Part shown: one piece after another, positions 15,408 to 23,901 of the stretch
Numbering within the stretch: the stretch's first letter is position 1
How the letters are laid out: the number at the start of each line of letters is the position of its first letter
Assembly: GCA_017504995.1 (NCBI GenBank)
Contig: JAFVQC010000046.1
Location: 1 to 40,242, forward strand
Origin: Clostridia bacterium
GTDB lineage: Bacteria; Bacillota; Clostridia; Oscillospirales; CAG-272
DNA length: 40,242 nucleotides
Direction of reading: 5' to 3'
Notes under the pieces: generated by a model
Told to the model about the DNA's origin: nothing
The model's input: the letters and a program-made list of their open reading frames with translations, nothing else
Databases searched by the model: none
Made by a program: the position numbers and the translations under genes

Positions 15408-15447
15408 GATAGCGTAGCCATGAGGAATTTCTCATAGCTACGCTATC
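15408..15447 (-). terminator. Long hairpin downstream of the tyrosine phosphatase gene
   Basis: A 17-base arm starting GATAGCGTAGCC pairs with CTCATAGCTACGCTATC with one mismatch around a 6-base loop. Read on the minus strand it follows the last gene of the polysaccharide-control operon and is trailed by an interrupted T run, so it may be a moderate terminator. Confidence 0.55.
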
Positions 15448-15501
15448 TTCCCTGCCTTCGTTCATCAATACTTGGCATATCATAGGTGTATTTTTATAAG
15501 A

Positions 15502-16200
15502 TTATAAAGCGGTGGCGTTTTCCAAAAGTGCGGCGCTGCGGCGCATGATCGTCTCAAAGGTGTCGCCGAGCTTTTTTTCAGCCGTCAGAAATTGTTCGTA
15601 AGTTTTTCTGTCCGCCCCGTGAAGATCGCTGCCCAAGGCAACCACACGGTCACTTTCCAAGATCGGTTTTAATTTGCGCCGTTTGGAAAAGGAGTGCAGG
15701 GCATACCCGTTGATCTGAGCAAACGCGCCTGCGGAAAGAAGGGAATGGATTCCGTCCTCCTCACATAGAATATAGCGGTCTATGTGGGCAAGCACCACGG
15801 TAAAGGATTTCGTCAGCCGTTCTACGGTATAAAACAGCTCGTCACTCCATTCGTCCATGGGAAGCTCCAGCAAAAGTACGTTTGTTCCTCGGATGCAAAG
15901 AGCGTCAAGCCCCTCCATGCGATGGAGTCCGTTGCAGTACAGAATCTCAGCGCCCAGACAGATGCGGGGAGAGGATTCTCGGTGCTCGGTCAGTCTCTCT
16001 GCGGAAGAAGCCACCAAACCAAGAAAATCCTCAAGAGCGATGGAATTCGGATAAAAATGCGGGGTTGCCACGATGGTGTCAACCCCGAAATTTCTGACGA
16101 TTTCCAATTGCTTTAACGATTCCGTAAGCCCGCTTGAGCCGTGGTCGGCGGCGGGAAGGATGTGGGAGTGAAAATCAATCAGGGGAAAGGGGCGACTCAT
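15502..16200 (-). CDS. cpsB: CpsB/CapC-type tyrosine-protein phosphatase (PHP fold)
   Basis: A 232-aa metal-dependent phosphatase of the PHP family, which removes phosphate from the tyrosine cluster of the partner kinase and so sets extracellular polysaccharide output. Metal-binding motifs are visible: DFHSHILP (9-16), ATPHFYP (about 45-51), GAEILY, LAHIDRY and GSDLHG (near 190). There is no signal peptide. Its ATG overlaps the end of the kinase gene by 4 bp (16197-16200), which points to translational coupling. In capsule operons glycosyltransferases follow; here a hairpin and repeats follow, so the targets must lie elsewhere. Confidence 0.9.
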   Translation of the reverse strand: MSRPFPLIDFHSHILPAADHGSSGLTESLKQLEIVRNFGVDTIVATPHFYPNSIALEDFLGLVASSAERLTEHRESSPRICLGAEILYCNGLHRMEGLDALCIRGTNVLLLELPMDEWSDELFYTVERLTKSFTVVLAHIDRYILCEEDGIHSLLSAGAFAQINGYALHSFSKRRKLKPILESDRVVALGSDLHGADRKTYEQFLTAEKKLGDTFETIMRRSAALLENATAL

Positions 16201-16964
16201 TGATCGGAAGCCTTTCTTTTTGATAACTCCGCAGCCTGCTCGTATTGATTTTTTTGATATTCTCCGTATTTTCCGTACTTGGAATAACGAGAGGAGTATC
16301 GACTACCTGAACCCTTGATGTTGTAGTCGTTTAACACAATGCCGACGATCTTTGCGCCTACCTGCTCCATGTCTTCAATTGCCACAAGCACGTCCTTTGC
16401 GTGGTTGCGACCCGACCGTACGTCAAACAGATAGCCGTTGACGCTTTGACAGATCGTCAACGCATCGGTGACCACGCCAATGGGAGGAAAGTCGAAGAAC
16501 ACGAAATCGTATACGGTTTTCCATTCAGCCAAGAGATCCTGAAGCTTTTGGCTGGTCAAAAGCTCGGAGGGATTGGGCGGAATGCGTCCGCTGGTGATCA
16601 GATCAAGTCCGGGACGAATGTCCTTGTGGATTACGTCGGTTTGAATACCCGAGATCAACTCACTCAGACCCGCCTGTTGCCCATCGAGACCAAAGAAGCG
16701 GTATACCATAGGACAACGCATATCGCCGTCCACCAAAAGTACCTTCTTACCCATTTGAGCAAAGGATACGGCAAGGTTGGCGATAACCGTGCTTTTTCCC
16801 GAAGATTCGGAAACGGAGGTGATCGCGAATACGGGGCAGGAATCGCTCTCGATTACGGTGTACAATAAGTTGGTACGAAGCTGATTAAAGGCTTCACGAA
16901 CGGCAAAAGGAGTCGTTTCATTCAACAGCTTTATGGAAGTTGTTGCAAGCATATTCTTTTTCAT
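16197..16964 (-). CDS. cpsD: CpsD/CapB-type bacterial tyrosine kinase
   Basis: A 255-aa cytosolic BY-kinase that autophosphorylates and controls polysaccharide chain length together with its membrane activator. Walker A is SVSESSGKST (50-59), Walker A' is LLVDGDMR (75-82) and Walker B is FVFFDFPP. The C-terminus carries the expected tyrosine cluster, seven tyrosines in RYSSRYSKYGKYGEYQKNQY, the autophosphorylation sites. The membrane activator is encoded separately just upstream, the Firmicute arrangement, unlike the fused Wzc of Gram-negatives. AAAGGAGG precedes the start; the gap from the Wzz gene is 15 bp. Confidence 0.92.
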   Translation of the reverse strand: MKKNMLATTSIKLLNETTPFAVREAFNQLRTNLLYTVIESDSCPVFAITSVSESSGKSTVIANLAVSFAQMGKKVLLVDGDMRCPMVYRFFGLDGQQAGLSELISGIQTDVIHKDIRPGLDLITSGRIPPNPSELLTSQKLQDLLAEWKTVYDFVFFDFPPIGVVTDALTICQSVNGYLFDVRSGRNHAKDVLVAIEDMEQVGAKIVGIVLNDYNIKGSGSRYSSRYSKYGKYGEYQKNQYEQAAELSKRKASDQ

Positions 16965-16979
16965 GATCGGTACCTCCTT

Positions 16980-17822
16980 TTACTTTTTTTTAGAATTGAG
17001 TTCCCAACGGGGGATAGCGCCCAACAGAGGACGCCCCAGAAGTCTCTTTACGTCATCCTCTGTGGTTACGTTCATCTTAACGATGCTGAGAAGCAAGAAT
17101 ACCAGATACGCCAGAACCGCCGCGGCAATTCCGCCAATGGCGGTATATGTAATCAGGTTAGGGGAATCGTGGTGCGTAGCTATCTTGGGTTGAGTCAAAA
17201 CCTCCAGACAAGTCAATCCATTCAGATTTTTGGTATCCAAAAGATTTTGAATATCGTTTTTGGTTACGGAGAGAGTGCCTTCATAATCGGCGTGCTTGTT
17301 GTAATAATCGATTACCGTATAGATTTTTTCCGTCAAGCTTCCGTTGACGTTACTGTCGGGCTTGGTCAGCGCCGTGATGGCATCGGGAGCAATCTCCGTA
17401 ATTGCCGTGATCACGTCATACGCAAAGATCTTATCGGTGTGAGTCACGGACAGAACGAAGGTCGAGTTATTTGCGTCGGAGGAATCTTGGATCAGGGGGC
17501 GAAGCTGCTCGGGGGTAACGTTCTCGTATCCCTTTCCCTTCAGATTGTCGCAGACCATCTCCAAAAGATAGTCGCTCTTGATGATAGAAACGTAGTCCTT
17601 GATCAAGTATTCCGCCGCACTCAAATACGAGGTCGTGGTATAGTCCAAAGAAGAGTTTACGTTCACGACGTAAAATCTTGCGGAGGAGGAATATTTTTTG
17701 TCAATGCAGAAGTGGGTGAAAGAGCCGACCAAAAGCATGGTAGCTACCGTAACGATGGCGATCTTCCACCAAGCCTTTTTCAAAATTTTTAATAAAAAGG
17801 CTAAACTGATATCAAATTCCAT
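16980..17822 (-). CDS. cpsC: Wzz/CpsC-type chain-length determinant and kinase activator
   Basis: A 280-aa membrane protein with two membrane helices (about 19-37 and 222-245) around a long extracellular domain, the polysaccharide co-polymerase layout. The short cytosolic C-terminal tail (KMNVTTEDDVKRLLGRPLLGAIPRW) matches the segment that activates CapB/CpsD-type kinases. It is the first gene of the three-gene operon, with AAAGGA before the start and a consensus-like promoter about 80 bp upstream. The external domain has a coiled-helix look and ends with a short PNLITY stretch before the second helix. Confidence 0.88.
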   Translation of the reverse strand: MEFDISLAFLLKILKKAWWKIAIVTVATMLLVGSFTHFCIDKKYSSSARFYVVNVNSSLDYTTTSYLSAAEYLIKDYVSIIKSDYLLEMVCDNLKGKGYENVTPEQLRPLIQDSSDANNSTFVLSVTHTDKIFAYDVITAITEIAPDAITALTKPDSNVNGSLTEKIYTVIDYYNKHADYEGTLSVTKNDIQNLLDTKNLNGLTCLEVLTQPKIATHHDSPNLITYTAIGGIAAAVLAYLVFLLLSIVKMNVTTEDDVKRLLGRPLLGAIPRWELNSKKK

Positions 17823-17858
17823 GAAATTATCCTTTCTTTTTGGGAGATCAAAGTGTAT

Positions 17859-17887
17859 GCGACAAATGAAAAATCAATCATTGTCGC
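17859..17887 (-). promoter_or_regulatory. 5'-end hairpin of the polysaccharide-control mRNA
   Basis: In the minus-strand transcript GCGACAATGA pairs with TCATTTGTCGC (one bulge) a few nucleotides after the expected start near 17893. There is no T run behind it, so it is more likely an RNA-stabilising 5' hairpin than an attenuator. Confidence 0.5.
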
Positions 17888-17899
17888 AAAAGACAATAT

Positions 17900-17929
17900 A
17901 TTATATCATAAAGCATCGATTGTTGTCAA
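17900..17929 (-). promoter_or_regulatory. Promoter of the Wzz-kinase-phosphatase operon
   Basis: Minus-strand TTGACA (17929-17924) and TATAAT (17905-17900) are separated by 18 bases. Confidence 0.8.
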
Positions 17930-17968
17930 GATATCGGAGAAAATTTCAAAAAAAATCAATTCCAACAA

Positions 17969-18379
17969 TTATTTGGAGTGATTATGACAGTGGTCGGTAA
18001 AGAAGCCCTCCAGATTGATCTCGTAGATACCGTCCTCATTTTTGGAAAATCCAATGGCGCGGAGCAGACCGTCCTCGGGCGATTTTCCTTCAAAGGTGGC
18101 GTAGTGAACACCGCACAGATCGATGAAATTCAGCGTACCTCTGCCCATGACGAACATGGCTTCAAAGTCACTGCACTCTTTATTTTCCACCCGATCGGGA
18201 ACCTTTGCCAGATCGTACAGCACGCCGCCCTTGTCCGTCAGCTTGAATTGACAGATTCCGACCAGCTCCTCGTCTACCGTCGCCGCATAGGCAAGCAGAT
18301 CGGGGTTGTATTGGATCTTGCATTTCAGACAAATCTCCTCCTGACGGAGCTTGGATTGAATAGGAAGAACTTTTAGCAT
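17969..18379 (-). CDS. Small GNAT-like protein of unknown function
   Basis: A 136-aa protein starting MLKVLPIQ. The middle part (LLAYAATVDEELVGICQFKLTDKGGVLYDL) has the strand pattern of a GNAT acetyltransferase core, and YATFEGKSPEDGLLRAIGFSKNEDGIYEINL looks like the end of such a fold, with the usual late GF motif. The acetyl-CoA loop R/Q-x2-G-x-G/A is not clear, so catalysis is doubtful. The C-terminus TDHCHNHSK and the two early cysteines (CLKC) could bind a metal. The upstream part of the open frame overlaps the previous gene and lacks a ribosome site; AAAGG supports ATG 18379. It lies 19 bp after the rluB-like gene, in the same run. Confidence 0.6.
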   Translation of the reverse strand: MLKVLPIQSKLRQEEICLKCKIQYNPDLLAYAATVDEELVGICQFKLTDKGGVLYDLAKVPDRVENKECSDFEAMFVMGRGTLNFIDLCGVHYATFEGKSPEDGLLRAIGFSKNEDGIYEINLEGFFTDHCHNHSK

Positions 18380-18398
18380 AATCAGATGCCTTTCTTGT

Positions 18399-19133
18399 TT
18401 ACAGATGTTGTTTTTCGCCTCGCAGATAAGCAAGCTCGGAGGCGGTGAGCTTTCTCCACTTGCCCGAGGGAAGCTTGTCCAGCTTCAGCTCGCCGATGGC
18501 AACGCGGGACAGTCGAAGAACGGTCAGTCCCACTGCGGCGCACATTTTGCGGATCTGTCGGTTTCGTCCCTCGCGCAGGCGCATTTCCAAAACGCTTCCT
18601 GCGGTTTTTTCCTCATAGGAAAGAAGCCGAGCCTTTACGGGAAGCAGCCGATAGCCGTCCAAGGTCATTTCGCTGTTCAGCGCCAAAAGCTGTTCGGCGG
18701 ATACCCGTCCTTTGACGGTAACGTGATAAATCTTTGGAATCTCGTGCTTTGGATGGGTCAGACGGTTGGCAAGCGCGCCGTCGTCGGTCAGAAGCAGAAG
18801 CCCGTCGGAGTCCATATCGAGGCGTCCGATGGGATAGACCCGCCGACCCACGTCCGCCGTCAGATCGGCAACCGTCCGCCGCCCCTTTTCGTCGGACAGC
18901 GTGGTCACGTAGCCGCGGGGCTTGTTTAAAAGAATACAGATCTTTTCCTCGGCAGAGGGGCGAAGGATTCTTCCTTCGTATTCCACGAGATCCCGCGACG
19001 GGGCGATCCGCGTTCCCAGCGTGGCGATCTCGCCGTTGACGCGAACGGCGCCTCGCTCGATCGCGTCCTCTGCGGCGCGTCGGGACAGGATACCGCAGTC
19101 GGTAAAATATTTTTGAAGCTTAATGGTATCCAT
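18399..19133 (-). CDS. rluB: RluB/RsuA-type rRNA pseudouridine synthase
   Basis: A 244-aa pseudouridine synthase of the RsuA/RluB/E/F group, probably modifying 23S rRNA near position 2605 as RluB does; the exact target is inferred. An S4 RNA-binding domain covers about 1-60 (LQKYFTDCGILSRRAAEDAI). The catalytic motif is GRLDMDSDGLLLLTDDG with the nucleophilic aspartate in GRLD, and REGRNRQIRKM and VGLTVLRLSRVAIGEL complete the fold. AAGGA lies ahead of the start. It follows the carboxypeptidase gene by 24 bp. ScpA-ScpB-(ytfJ)-dac-rluB is a gene order common in Firmicutes. Confidence 0.92.
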   Translation of the reverse strand: MDTIKLQKYFTDCGILSRRAAEDAIERGAVRVNGEIATLGTRIAPSRDLVEYEGRILRPSAEEKICILLNKPRGYVTTLSDEKGRRTVADLTADVGRRVYPIGRLDMDSDGLLLLTDDGALANRLTHPKHEIPKIYHVTVKGRVSAEQLLALNSEMTLDGYRLLPVKARLLSYEEKTAGSVLEMRLREGRNRQIRKMCAAVGLTVLRLSRVAIGELKLDKLPSGKWRKLTASELAYLRGEKQHL

Positions 19134-19157
19134 GTTCTGTCGTTCCTTCCGAGGTGG

Positions 19158-20297
19158 CTATTCTGCCTTGAAAAAATTTTTGATCCGCCTGAAAAAGGGC
19201 GGAAGCGGCGCTTCCTTTGCCTTTACCGTTTCGGTGACGATCAAAGGAGAAGTGACACGTTGCCCCTCGCAGGTCAGGGTGACCGTACCGAAGGACTCTC
19301 CGTAGGTAACGGGAGCAAACAAAAATCGCGCCGTTCCTTGTACGGAGTAAGAAGCGTCTCCCCTTTTTTTGGGAAGGGTGAGAACAAGCGGCTCTGCGTT
19401 GGTCAGACAAACGGTATCGCTCTCGCCGCCCGTGATGGGAAAGTCCATCATAAAAGAGCCTGCCTGTGAAAAAACGACCTGTTCGTAATTGGCAAAGCCG
19501 TAGTCCAGCATGGCGGTATGATCCCGCCAGTCGTCGGGGGCGTTGAGCGTTACGGCGATCAGGGTAAGCCCGTCTCGCTCTGCCGCGCTGACCAAGGTCC
19601 GTCCCGTTTTTTTCGTAAAGCCGGTTTTCATGCCGATGGCGCCCTCGTAGGAGCGCAACAGTTTGTTGTGATTCAGCAGCAGACGCTTGTCGGCATCTCC
19701 GTCGTGGGGAATGGTTGCCCGTTGGGTGGCGACGATCTCGCGCAAAAGAGGCACGCGCAAAGCCTCGGCGGCAATGGCGGCAAGCTCTCGGGCGGTGGTA
19801 TAATGATCCTCGTCGTATAACCCGTGAGGGTTGGTGAAATGGGTTTGGACCAATCCCATTTCCGCGGCTTTTTCGTTCATGCGCGCGCAAAAATCCTCTA
19901 CGCTTCCCGAGGTGGCAATGGCAATGGCAGTTGCCGCGTCGTTGGCGGAGGAAAGAAGAAGCGCGTATAAAAGCTCTCGCAGGGTCAGTACCTCGCCCTC
20001 TACCAGATAGACGGAAGAGCCTTCTACCCCCACCGCTTCGGCGGGAACGGTGATCTTTCGCTCCATGTCTCCCGATTCGGCGGCAACCAAAGCCGTCATC
20101 AGCTTGGTGGTGCTTGCCATTCCCATGGGACGGTCGGCGTTCTTTTCAAAATAGACCGAGCCGTCCGTTCCATTGATCAAAATGGCGCTTTCGGCAGAAA
20201 CGGCGGGGGGAGTGTCCTGCGCGGGGATTGCCTTTGTCGGGACGCAGAAACAAAGCCCGATACAAAGGGCAAGGATAAAAGTCAGTATGTTTTTCAT
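19158..20297 (-). CDS. dacF: D-alanyl-D-alanine carboxypeptidase (DacF-like)
   Basis: A 379-aa low-molecular-weight penicillin-binding protein that trims the terminal D-alanine of peptidoglycan peptides outside the membrane. The first 25 or so residues form a signal peptide. The three active-site motifs are present: S62-T-T-K65, S117-A-N119 and K224-T-G226. After the catalytic domain (to about 265) comes a beta-rich C-terminal domain and then a basic end (PPFFRRIKNFFKAE), likely an amphipathic helix anchoring it to the membrane. GGAGGT precedes the start. Its place beside ytfJ and scpAB recalls the Bacillus dacF/dacB neighbourhood, so a sporulation or vegetative cell-wall role is possible. 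Confidence 0.92.
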   Translation of the reverse strand: MKNILTFILALCIGLCFCVPTKAIPAQDTPPAVSAESAILINGTDGSVYFEKNADRPMGMASTTKLMTALVAAESGDMERKITVPAEAVGVEGSSVYLVEGEVLTLRELLYALLLSSANDAATAIAIATSGSVEDFCARMNEKAAEMGLVQTHFTNPHGLYDEDHYTTARELAAIAAEALRVPLLREIVATQRATIPHDGDADKRLLLNHNKLLRSYEGAIGMKTGFTKKTGRTLVSAAERDGLTLIAVTLNAPDDWRDHTAMLDYGFANYEQVVFSQAGSFMMDFPITGGESDTVCLTNAEPLVLTLPKKRGDASYSVQGTARFLFAPVTYGESFGTVTLTCEGQRVTSPLIVTETVKAKEAPLPPFFRRIKNFFKAE

Positions 20298-20396
20298 TCA
20301 TCGTACCTCCGTTTTTGCTTCATACAAGCTTATATAATATATTGTATGGGGCGCAACGGAGATAAAATGAACGAAAGGGCAAAAGAATCGCCTCGC

Positions 20397-20816
20397 TTAC
20401 TGTACTTCCTCTTCCTTTGGCTCTTTTGCGAACAGGTCCTTGATCTTCGCGATGATGTCGGGGGTTCTTTCTACCAGATCGGCGATCTGATCCACGGGAT
20501 CGGGCTTGCCCTTCTGGTTGACGCTGATATAGTCCACGTCGCCGTAGCGGTCGATCACAAGGAAGCCCGCGGGAGAAACCGACAGGCCCGTTCCGCCGCC
20601 ACCGCCAAAGTTCTGAGGACGGGGCTGAGCGTCCTTCTTGGGGTTGTAGTCCACACCGCCAGAAGCAATACCGATGGAAATTTTAGAGATCGGGATAATG
20701 GTGGTTCCGCCTTCGGTGGCAATGGGATCGCCGATGACGGTGTTGGCATCCACCATGGTGCGGATGCTTTCCATAGAGGAGCGAATAATTTCGGGAATTT
20801 TGTTTTCGTTTGCCAT
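20397..20816 (-). CDS. ytfJ: GerW family sporulation protein (YtfJ)
   Basis: A 139-aa YtfJ/GerW protein, known in Bacillus as a forespore protein needed for germination in some species. Seen: the conserved start KIPEIIRSSMESIRTMVDANTVIGDPI, GTTIIPISKISIGIASGG, a glycine-rich loop NFGGGGGTGLSVSPAGFLVI, and a charged tail. The gene lies between the DUF2953 gene and the carboxypeptidase; DUF2953-ytfJ is a standard pair in Clostridia. AAAGGA lies before the start. The family is not limited to spore formers, so it supports but does not prove sporulation. Confidence 0.9.
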   Translation of the reverse strand: MANENKIPEIIRSSMESIRTMVDANTVIGDPIATEGGTTIIPISKISIGIASGGVDYNPKKDAQPRPQNFGGGGGTGLSVSPAGFLVIDRYGDVDYISVNQKGKPDPVDQIADLVERTPDIIAKIKDLFAKEPKEEEVQ

Positions 20817-20901
20817 AACTGAAGATTCCTTTCGTGATTTATTTTGATGAAATTTGATTGCTATATCAAGAAAGCCAAAGGCTTATCCTTGCAAAGTGAG
20901 T

Positions 20902-21606
20902 TTATTTGGAAAGCTTTTTGAACATCATTTTGAAAAGATTTTTCAAAAGCTTACCCAAAGCACCGAACAGAATATGAAAGACGTGCCATACGCGAATGGA
21001 AAAGGTGATCCTAATATCCGCTTCGGGGGCTTCCGCGCAAAAATCGGGGGTCACGTCAAGCTCGGTGACGTCGGGGAGCTTGAGGGTTCGTACCGATTCC
21101 AGAAGGGGAAGCAGAATATTCAGCGCCTGGGTCACAGCTCCGTAGGCGACGGCGGTGGTTGCCGCGTCTCCCGTGGCGACCTTGATCCTCAGCCGCGCCA
21201 CCTCGATCCGCAGGTGCTTGAAGAAACGCTTGATCACGATACCCACGATCTCGGTGATCATGTGAACGATATCGAGGATCTCGGACATGCTTTTCTTTGG
21301 TTTCGTTGCTTTTTGCGCTTCCTTCAGCGCTTTTTTCTCGGCTTTTTTCTGTTTTTTTGCCTTGGCAGCTTCTCGCTTTTTGGCTTCCTTCTTTGCCGCC
21401 TTCTCGCGAAGCTTCCTTGCCTTGGCGGCGCTCATAGCGTGGGGTCCCGCTTTTTTCTCCTTGGCGGGAAGAATCCCGATCTTCAGGAAGAGAACCTTTA
21501 CCGAAAGCGCAAGCTCATCACCGTAAACGATGGTGATTCTTGCCCGAAGAGAACCTATGAACAGAAAAAACAGGAATATACAGCCGAGAACGATCCAACC
21601 CGTCAT
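20902..21606 (-). CDS. DUF2953 membrane-anchored protein
   Basis: A 234-aa protein with one N-terminal membrane helix (about 3-18), a short beta segment (LRARITIVYGDELALSVKVLFLKIGILP), then about 50 residues very rich in lysine and alanine (55-105), and a C-terminal amphipathic part including IKRFFKHLRIEVARLRIKVATGDAATTAVAYG, the DUF2953 hallmark. The charged insert is likely a helix or a flexible linker in the cytosol or cell wall. The function is unknown; co-occurrence with ytfJ suggests a sporulation-linked role. AAAGGAGGG precedes ATG 21606. A gap of 69 bp separates it from scpB. Confidence 0.85.
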   Translation of the reverse strand: MTGWIVLGCIFLFFLFIGSLRARITIVYGDELALSVKVLFLKIGILPAKEKKAGPHAMSAAKARKLREKAAKKEAKKREAAKAKKQKKAEKKALKEAQKATKPKKSMSEILDIVHMITEIVGIVIKRFFKHLRIEVARLRIKVATGDAATTAVAYGAVTQALNILLPLLESVRTLKLPDVTELDVTPDFCAEAPEADIRITFSIRVWHVFHILFGALGKLLKNLFKMMFKKLSK

Positions 21607-21675
21607 AGTTGCCCTCCTTTCGGTGGATTCATTCGGTTATTTCAATAAAATAGTATTGGTGAGAGCTTGGTAAAA

Positions 21676-22308
21676 TTATTCAATCGATCCGTCGTCCGCT
21701 TCCTCGGCGCTGCTCTCGCCGCCCGCCTCGTCGGTGGTATCCTCGTCGGCAATGGGGGTATCCTCCTTGGGGGGGAGCATGGTTTCGGTGGCGGGAAGCT
21801 CCGAAAGAGACTGAATCCCAAAAACACGGAGAAATTTCTCGGTGGTGACGTAGAGCATGGGGCGTCCCGGGGCGTCCAAGCGACCGCAAGCCTCGATCAG
21901 CCCCTTGTCAATTAAGGAATTAAAGGCGTAAGAGCTGTCCACACCTCGTACCTGATCCACGAAGGAACGGGTGGCGGGCTGGTTGTAGGCGATCACCGCC
22001 AGTACCTCCATCGACGACGCGGATAGGTTACCGCCGCGGCGAATGCTAAGCGCCTCGCGGATATAGGGGGCGTACTGCTCCTTGGTGCAGAACTGGCAGG
22101 TCTCGTCAAAGACCAGCAGATGCACGCCCCGTTTGGATTTTTCGGCGTTGAATTCCTCACTCATGTGCTCAATGATCTTTTTGGTGTTTCGCACGTCAAG
22201 ACCCAGCACCTCCGCGATCTTCGTGTATTTCACGGGATAGCCCGCGGCGTAGAGGATCGCTTCAATCGCGCCCTCGATATTTTTCAGTTGATGGATCGGT
22301 TCTTCCAT
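21676..22308 (-). CDS. scpB: Segregation and condensation protein B
   Basis: A 210-aa kleisin-partner subunit of the SMC-ScpAB condensin that helps compact and separate the chromosome. Two winged-helix domains are visible: about 8-90 (IEGAIEAILYAAGYPVKYTKIAEVLGL) and about 95-170 (LSASSMEVLAVIAYNQPATRSFVDQVRGVDSSYAFNSLIDKGLI). The C-terminal 40 residues are acidic. The start at 22308 is preferred to 22329 because AGGAGTG lies 7 nt upstream, inside the end of scpA, which indicates coupled translation. Confidence 0.95.
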   Translation of the reverse strand: MEEPIHQLKNIEGAIEAILYAAGYPVKYTKIAEVLGLDVRNTKKIIEHMSEEFNAEKSKRGVHLLVFDETCQFCTKEQYAPYIREALSIRRGGNLSASSMEVLAVIAYNQPATRSFVDQVRGVDSSYAFNSLIDKGLIEACGRLDAPGRPMLYVTTEKFLRVFGIQSLSELPATETMLPPKEDTPIADEDTTDEAGGESSAEEADDGSIE

Positions 22309-22312
22309 GGAA

Positions 22313-23104
22313 TCACTCCTTTTCGTCACTTACTGCGGCGGAAAAATATTCGCTTTCTCCCACCGTGCTGTCGTCGGTATTCAGAATAAATCGGGTGGAT
22401 GCGCTCAAAAGGGCATTTTCCTCATTCGGATCGTCGGCAAGCAGGAGCTTTCGCACCTTGACCAGCTCCAGCACGCCGAGGAACGAGGCGATCAGGTCGG
22501 GAAGGGAGACCTCGTCAATGATCAGCTCCTCCAGGGTTGCCACGCCGCGCTTTTCTATGTTGCGAAGAATGGAGACGATCTTGATCTCTACGGGAATGAT
22601 CGGCTTGCTGATCATGGGAGTAAAGGTGGTGGTTGCCGCGCGCTCCAAGGCGTTGTTGTAGGCGATGATCCGCCGTACCGCCGCGCAAAGGGCGGTCACG
22701 TCCTGATCGTGAACGTAGGTCTTATCCACCGAGATCTCGTCGGTGTCCTTGACCATTCGTCCGCCGTAGTAGGCATATAGCGGCGTGAGCTTAACGACAG
22801 CCTCCTTTGCCTGCTGATACCGAAGCAGAGAGTCGGTCAGCTTGGCGCGAGGATCCTCCGCCTCCTCCTCGGGACGGGGCAGAAGCATTTTGCTCTTGAT
22901 GAGCATCAGCTCGCTTGCCATCACGAGAAATTCCGAGGCAACGTCCATATCCAGCTTTTGCGCCTCGGCGATATACGCCACGTACTGATCGCAAATGAGG
23001 GCGATGGGGATATCGGAAATATTCACTTTGTTTTTTTGGATCAGAGTCAGAAGAAGATCCAGAGGACCTTCAAATTGATCCAGTCGGTAAGTAACAGTCT
23101 CCAT
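22313..23104 (-). CDS. scpA: Segregation and condensation protein A
   Basis: A 263-aa kleisin of the SMC-ScpAB complex. The N-terminus YRLDQFEGPLDLLLTLIQKNKVNISDIPI is the typical SMC-neck binding part, followed by LDMDVASEFLVMASELMLIKSKMLLPR; the C-terminal winged-helix region that binds the SMC head follows about 185-240 (RGVATLEELIIDEVSLPDLIASFLGVLELVKV). The stop lies 4 bp before the scpB start. smc is not in the window. It follows the site-2 protease gene by 39 bp, a gene order often seen in Firmicutes. Confidence 0.95.
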   Translation of the reverse strand: METVTYRLDQFEGPLDLLLTLIQKNKVNISDIPIALICDQYVAYIAEAQKLDMDVASEFLVMASELMLIKSKMLLPRPEEEAEDPRAKLTDSLLRYQQAKEAVVKLTPLYAYYGGRMVKDTDEISVDKTYVHDQDVTALCAAVRRIIAYNNALERAATTTFTPMISKPIIPVEIKIVSILRNIEKRGVATLEELIIDEVSLPDLIASFLGVLELVKVRKLLLADDPNEENALLSASTRFILNTDDSTVGESEYFSAAVSDEKE

Positions 23105-23143
23105 AGTCCCCCCGAGAAAATTTGAAAAGATGGAAAGGAAAGA

Positions 23144-23851
23144 TCAAATAAAATACCAGAAGTAGGAATCCTTCAAGAGACCTGCCGTAAAGAGCAGCTT
23201 CATGATGAAGTCGGTCACAAGGTTCAAGACGGGAGTCAGAACGCCGAGGAACAGAAGCGCCATCAGCGCGATATAAATGATATTCTCGTACTTCATGATC
23301 TTGTAGTAAAGTTGATAGGGCAACACCGCCAACAGAATCCGCGAGCCGTCAAGCGGCGGTACGGGAATCAGGTTGAAGATGGCGAGGGTCACGTTTAGAC
23401 GGACACCGTAGAACAGAAAGATCAAAAGATAGAACGCCATCTGCGCCCAAAAATCGCTTGGGTAGCTTGCGAAAAACAGACCCTCGTAGGCAAGCTTGAG
23501 CAGAACGGTAAAGACGGCGGCAAGCAAAAGATTGGAAATCGGACCTGCCGCGCCCGTCAGAGCCATATCGCGCTTGGGCTTTTTGAAATACCGTGTGTTG
23601 ATGGGAACGGGCTTTGCCCAACCGAAGCCGAACAGAACCATACAGACGAAGCCGATGGGATCAAGATGCTTCAATGGGTTCAGGGTCAGCCGTCCCAGAT
23701 TGTAGGCGGTGGGATCTCCCAGCTTGTGCGCCACGTATCCGTGGGCGGTTTCGTGCAGGGAGAGCGCCAAAAAGACGATCGGCAGGGATAAAAGCAATTG
23801 CGTTACGTACGAACGGATATCTCCGTTGCCGATCAGTAAATGTTGCAGCAT
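23144..23851 (-). CDS. Site-2 protease family protein (M50)
   Basis: A 235-aa integral membrane zinc protease. The HExxH motif is in LSLHETAHGYVAHKLGD (first membrane region), the third zinc ligand is supplied by NLIPVPPLDGSRIL (the NPDG-like motif), and about five to six hydrophobic helices are present. It belongs to the short, PDZ-less Firmicute group next to scpA; substrates are unknown. ATG 23851 is chosen over 23872 because AGGAGGA lies at proper spacing. It follows lysA by 50 bp. Confidence 0.9.
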   Translation of the reverse strand: MLQHLLIGNGDIRSYVTQLLLSLPIVFLALSLHETAHGYVAHKLGDPTAYNLGRLTLNPLKHLDPIGFVCMVLFGFGWAKPVPINTRYFKKPKRDMALTGAAGPISNLLLAAVFTVLLKLAYEGLFFASYPSDFWAQMAFYLLIFLFYGVRLNVTLAIFNLIPVPPLDGSRILLAVLPYQLYYKIMKYENIIYIALMALLFLGVLTPVLNLVTDFIMKLLFTAGLLKDSYFWYFI

Positions 23852-23901
23852 AATCGTTCCTCCTGACCGCAAAGCGGTATTGATTCAAGCGAAGCGGTCG
23901 T

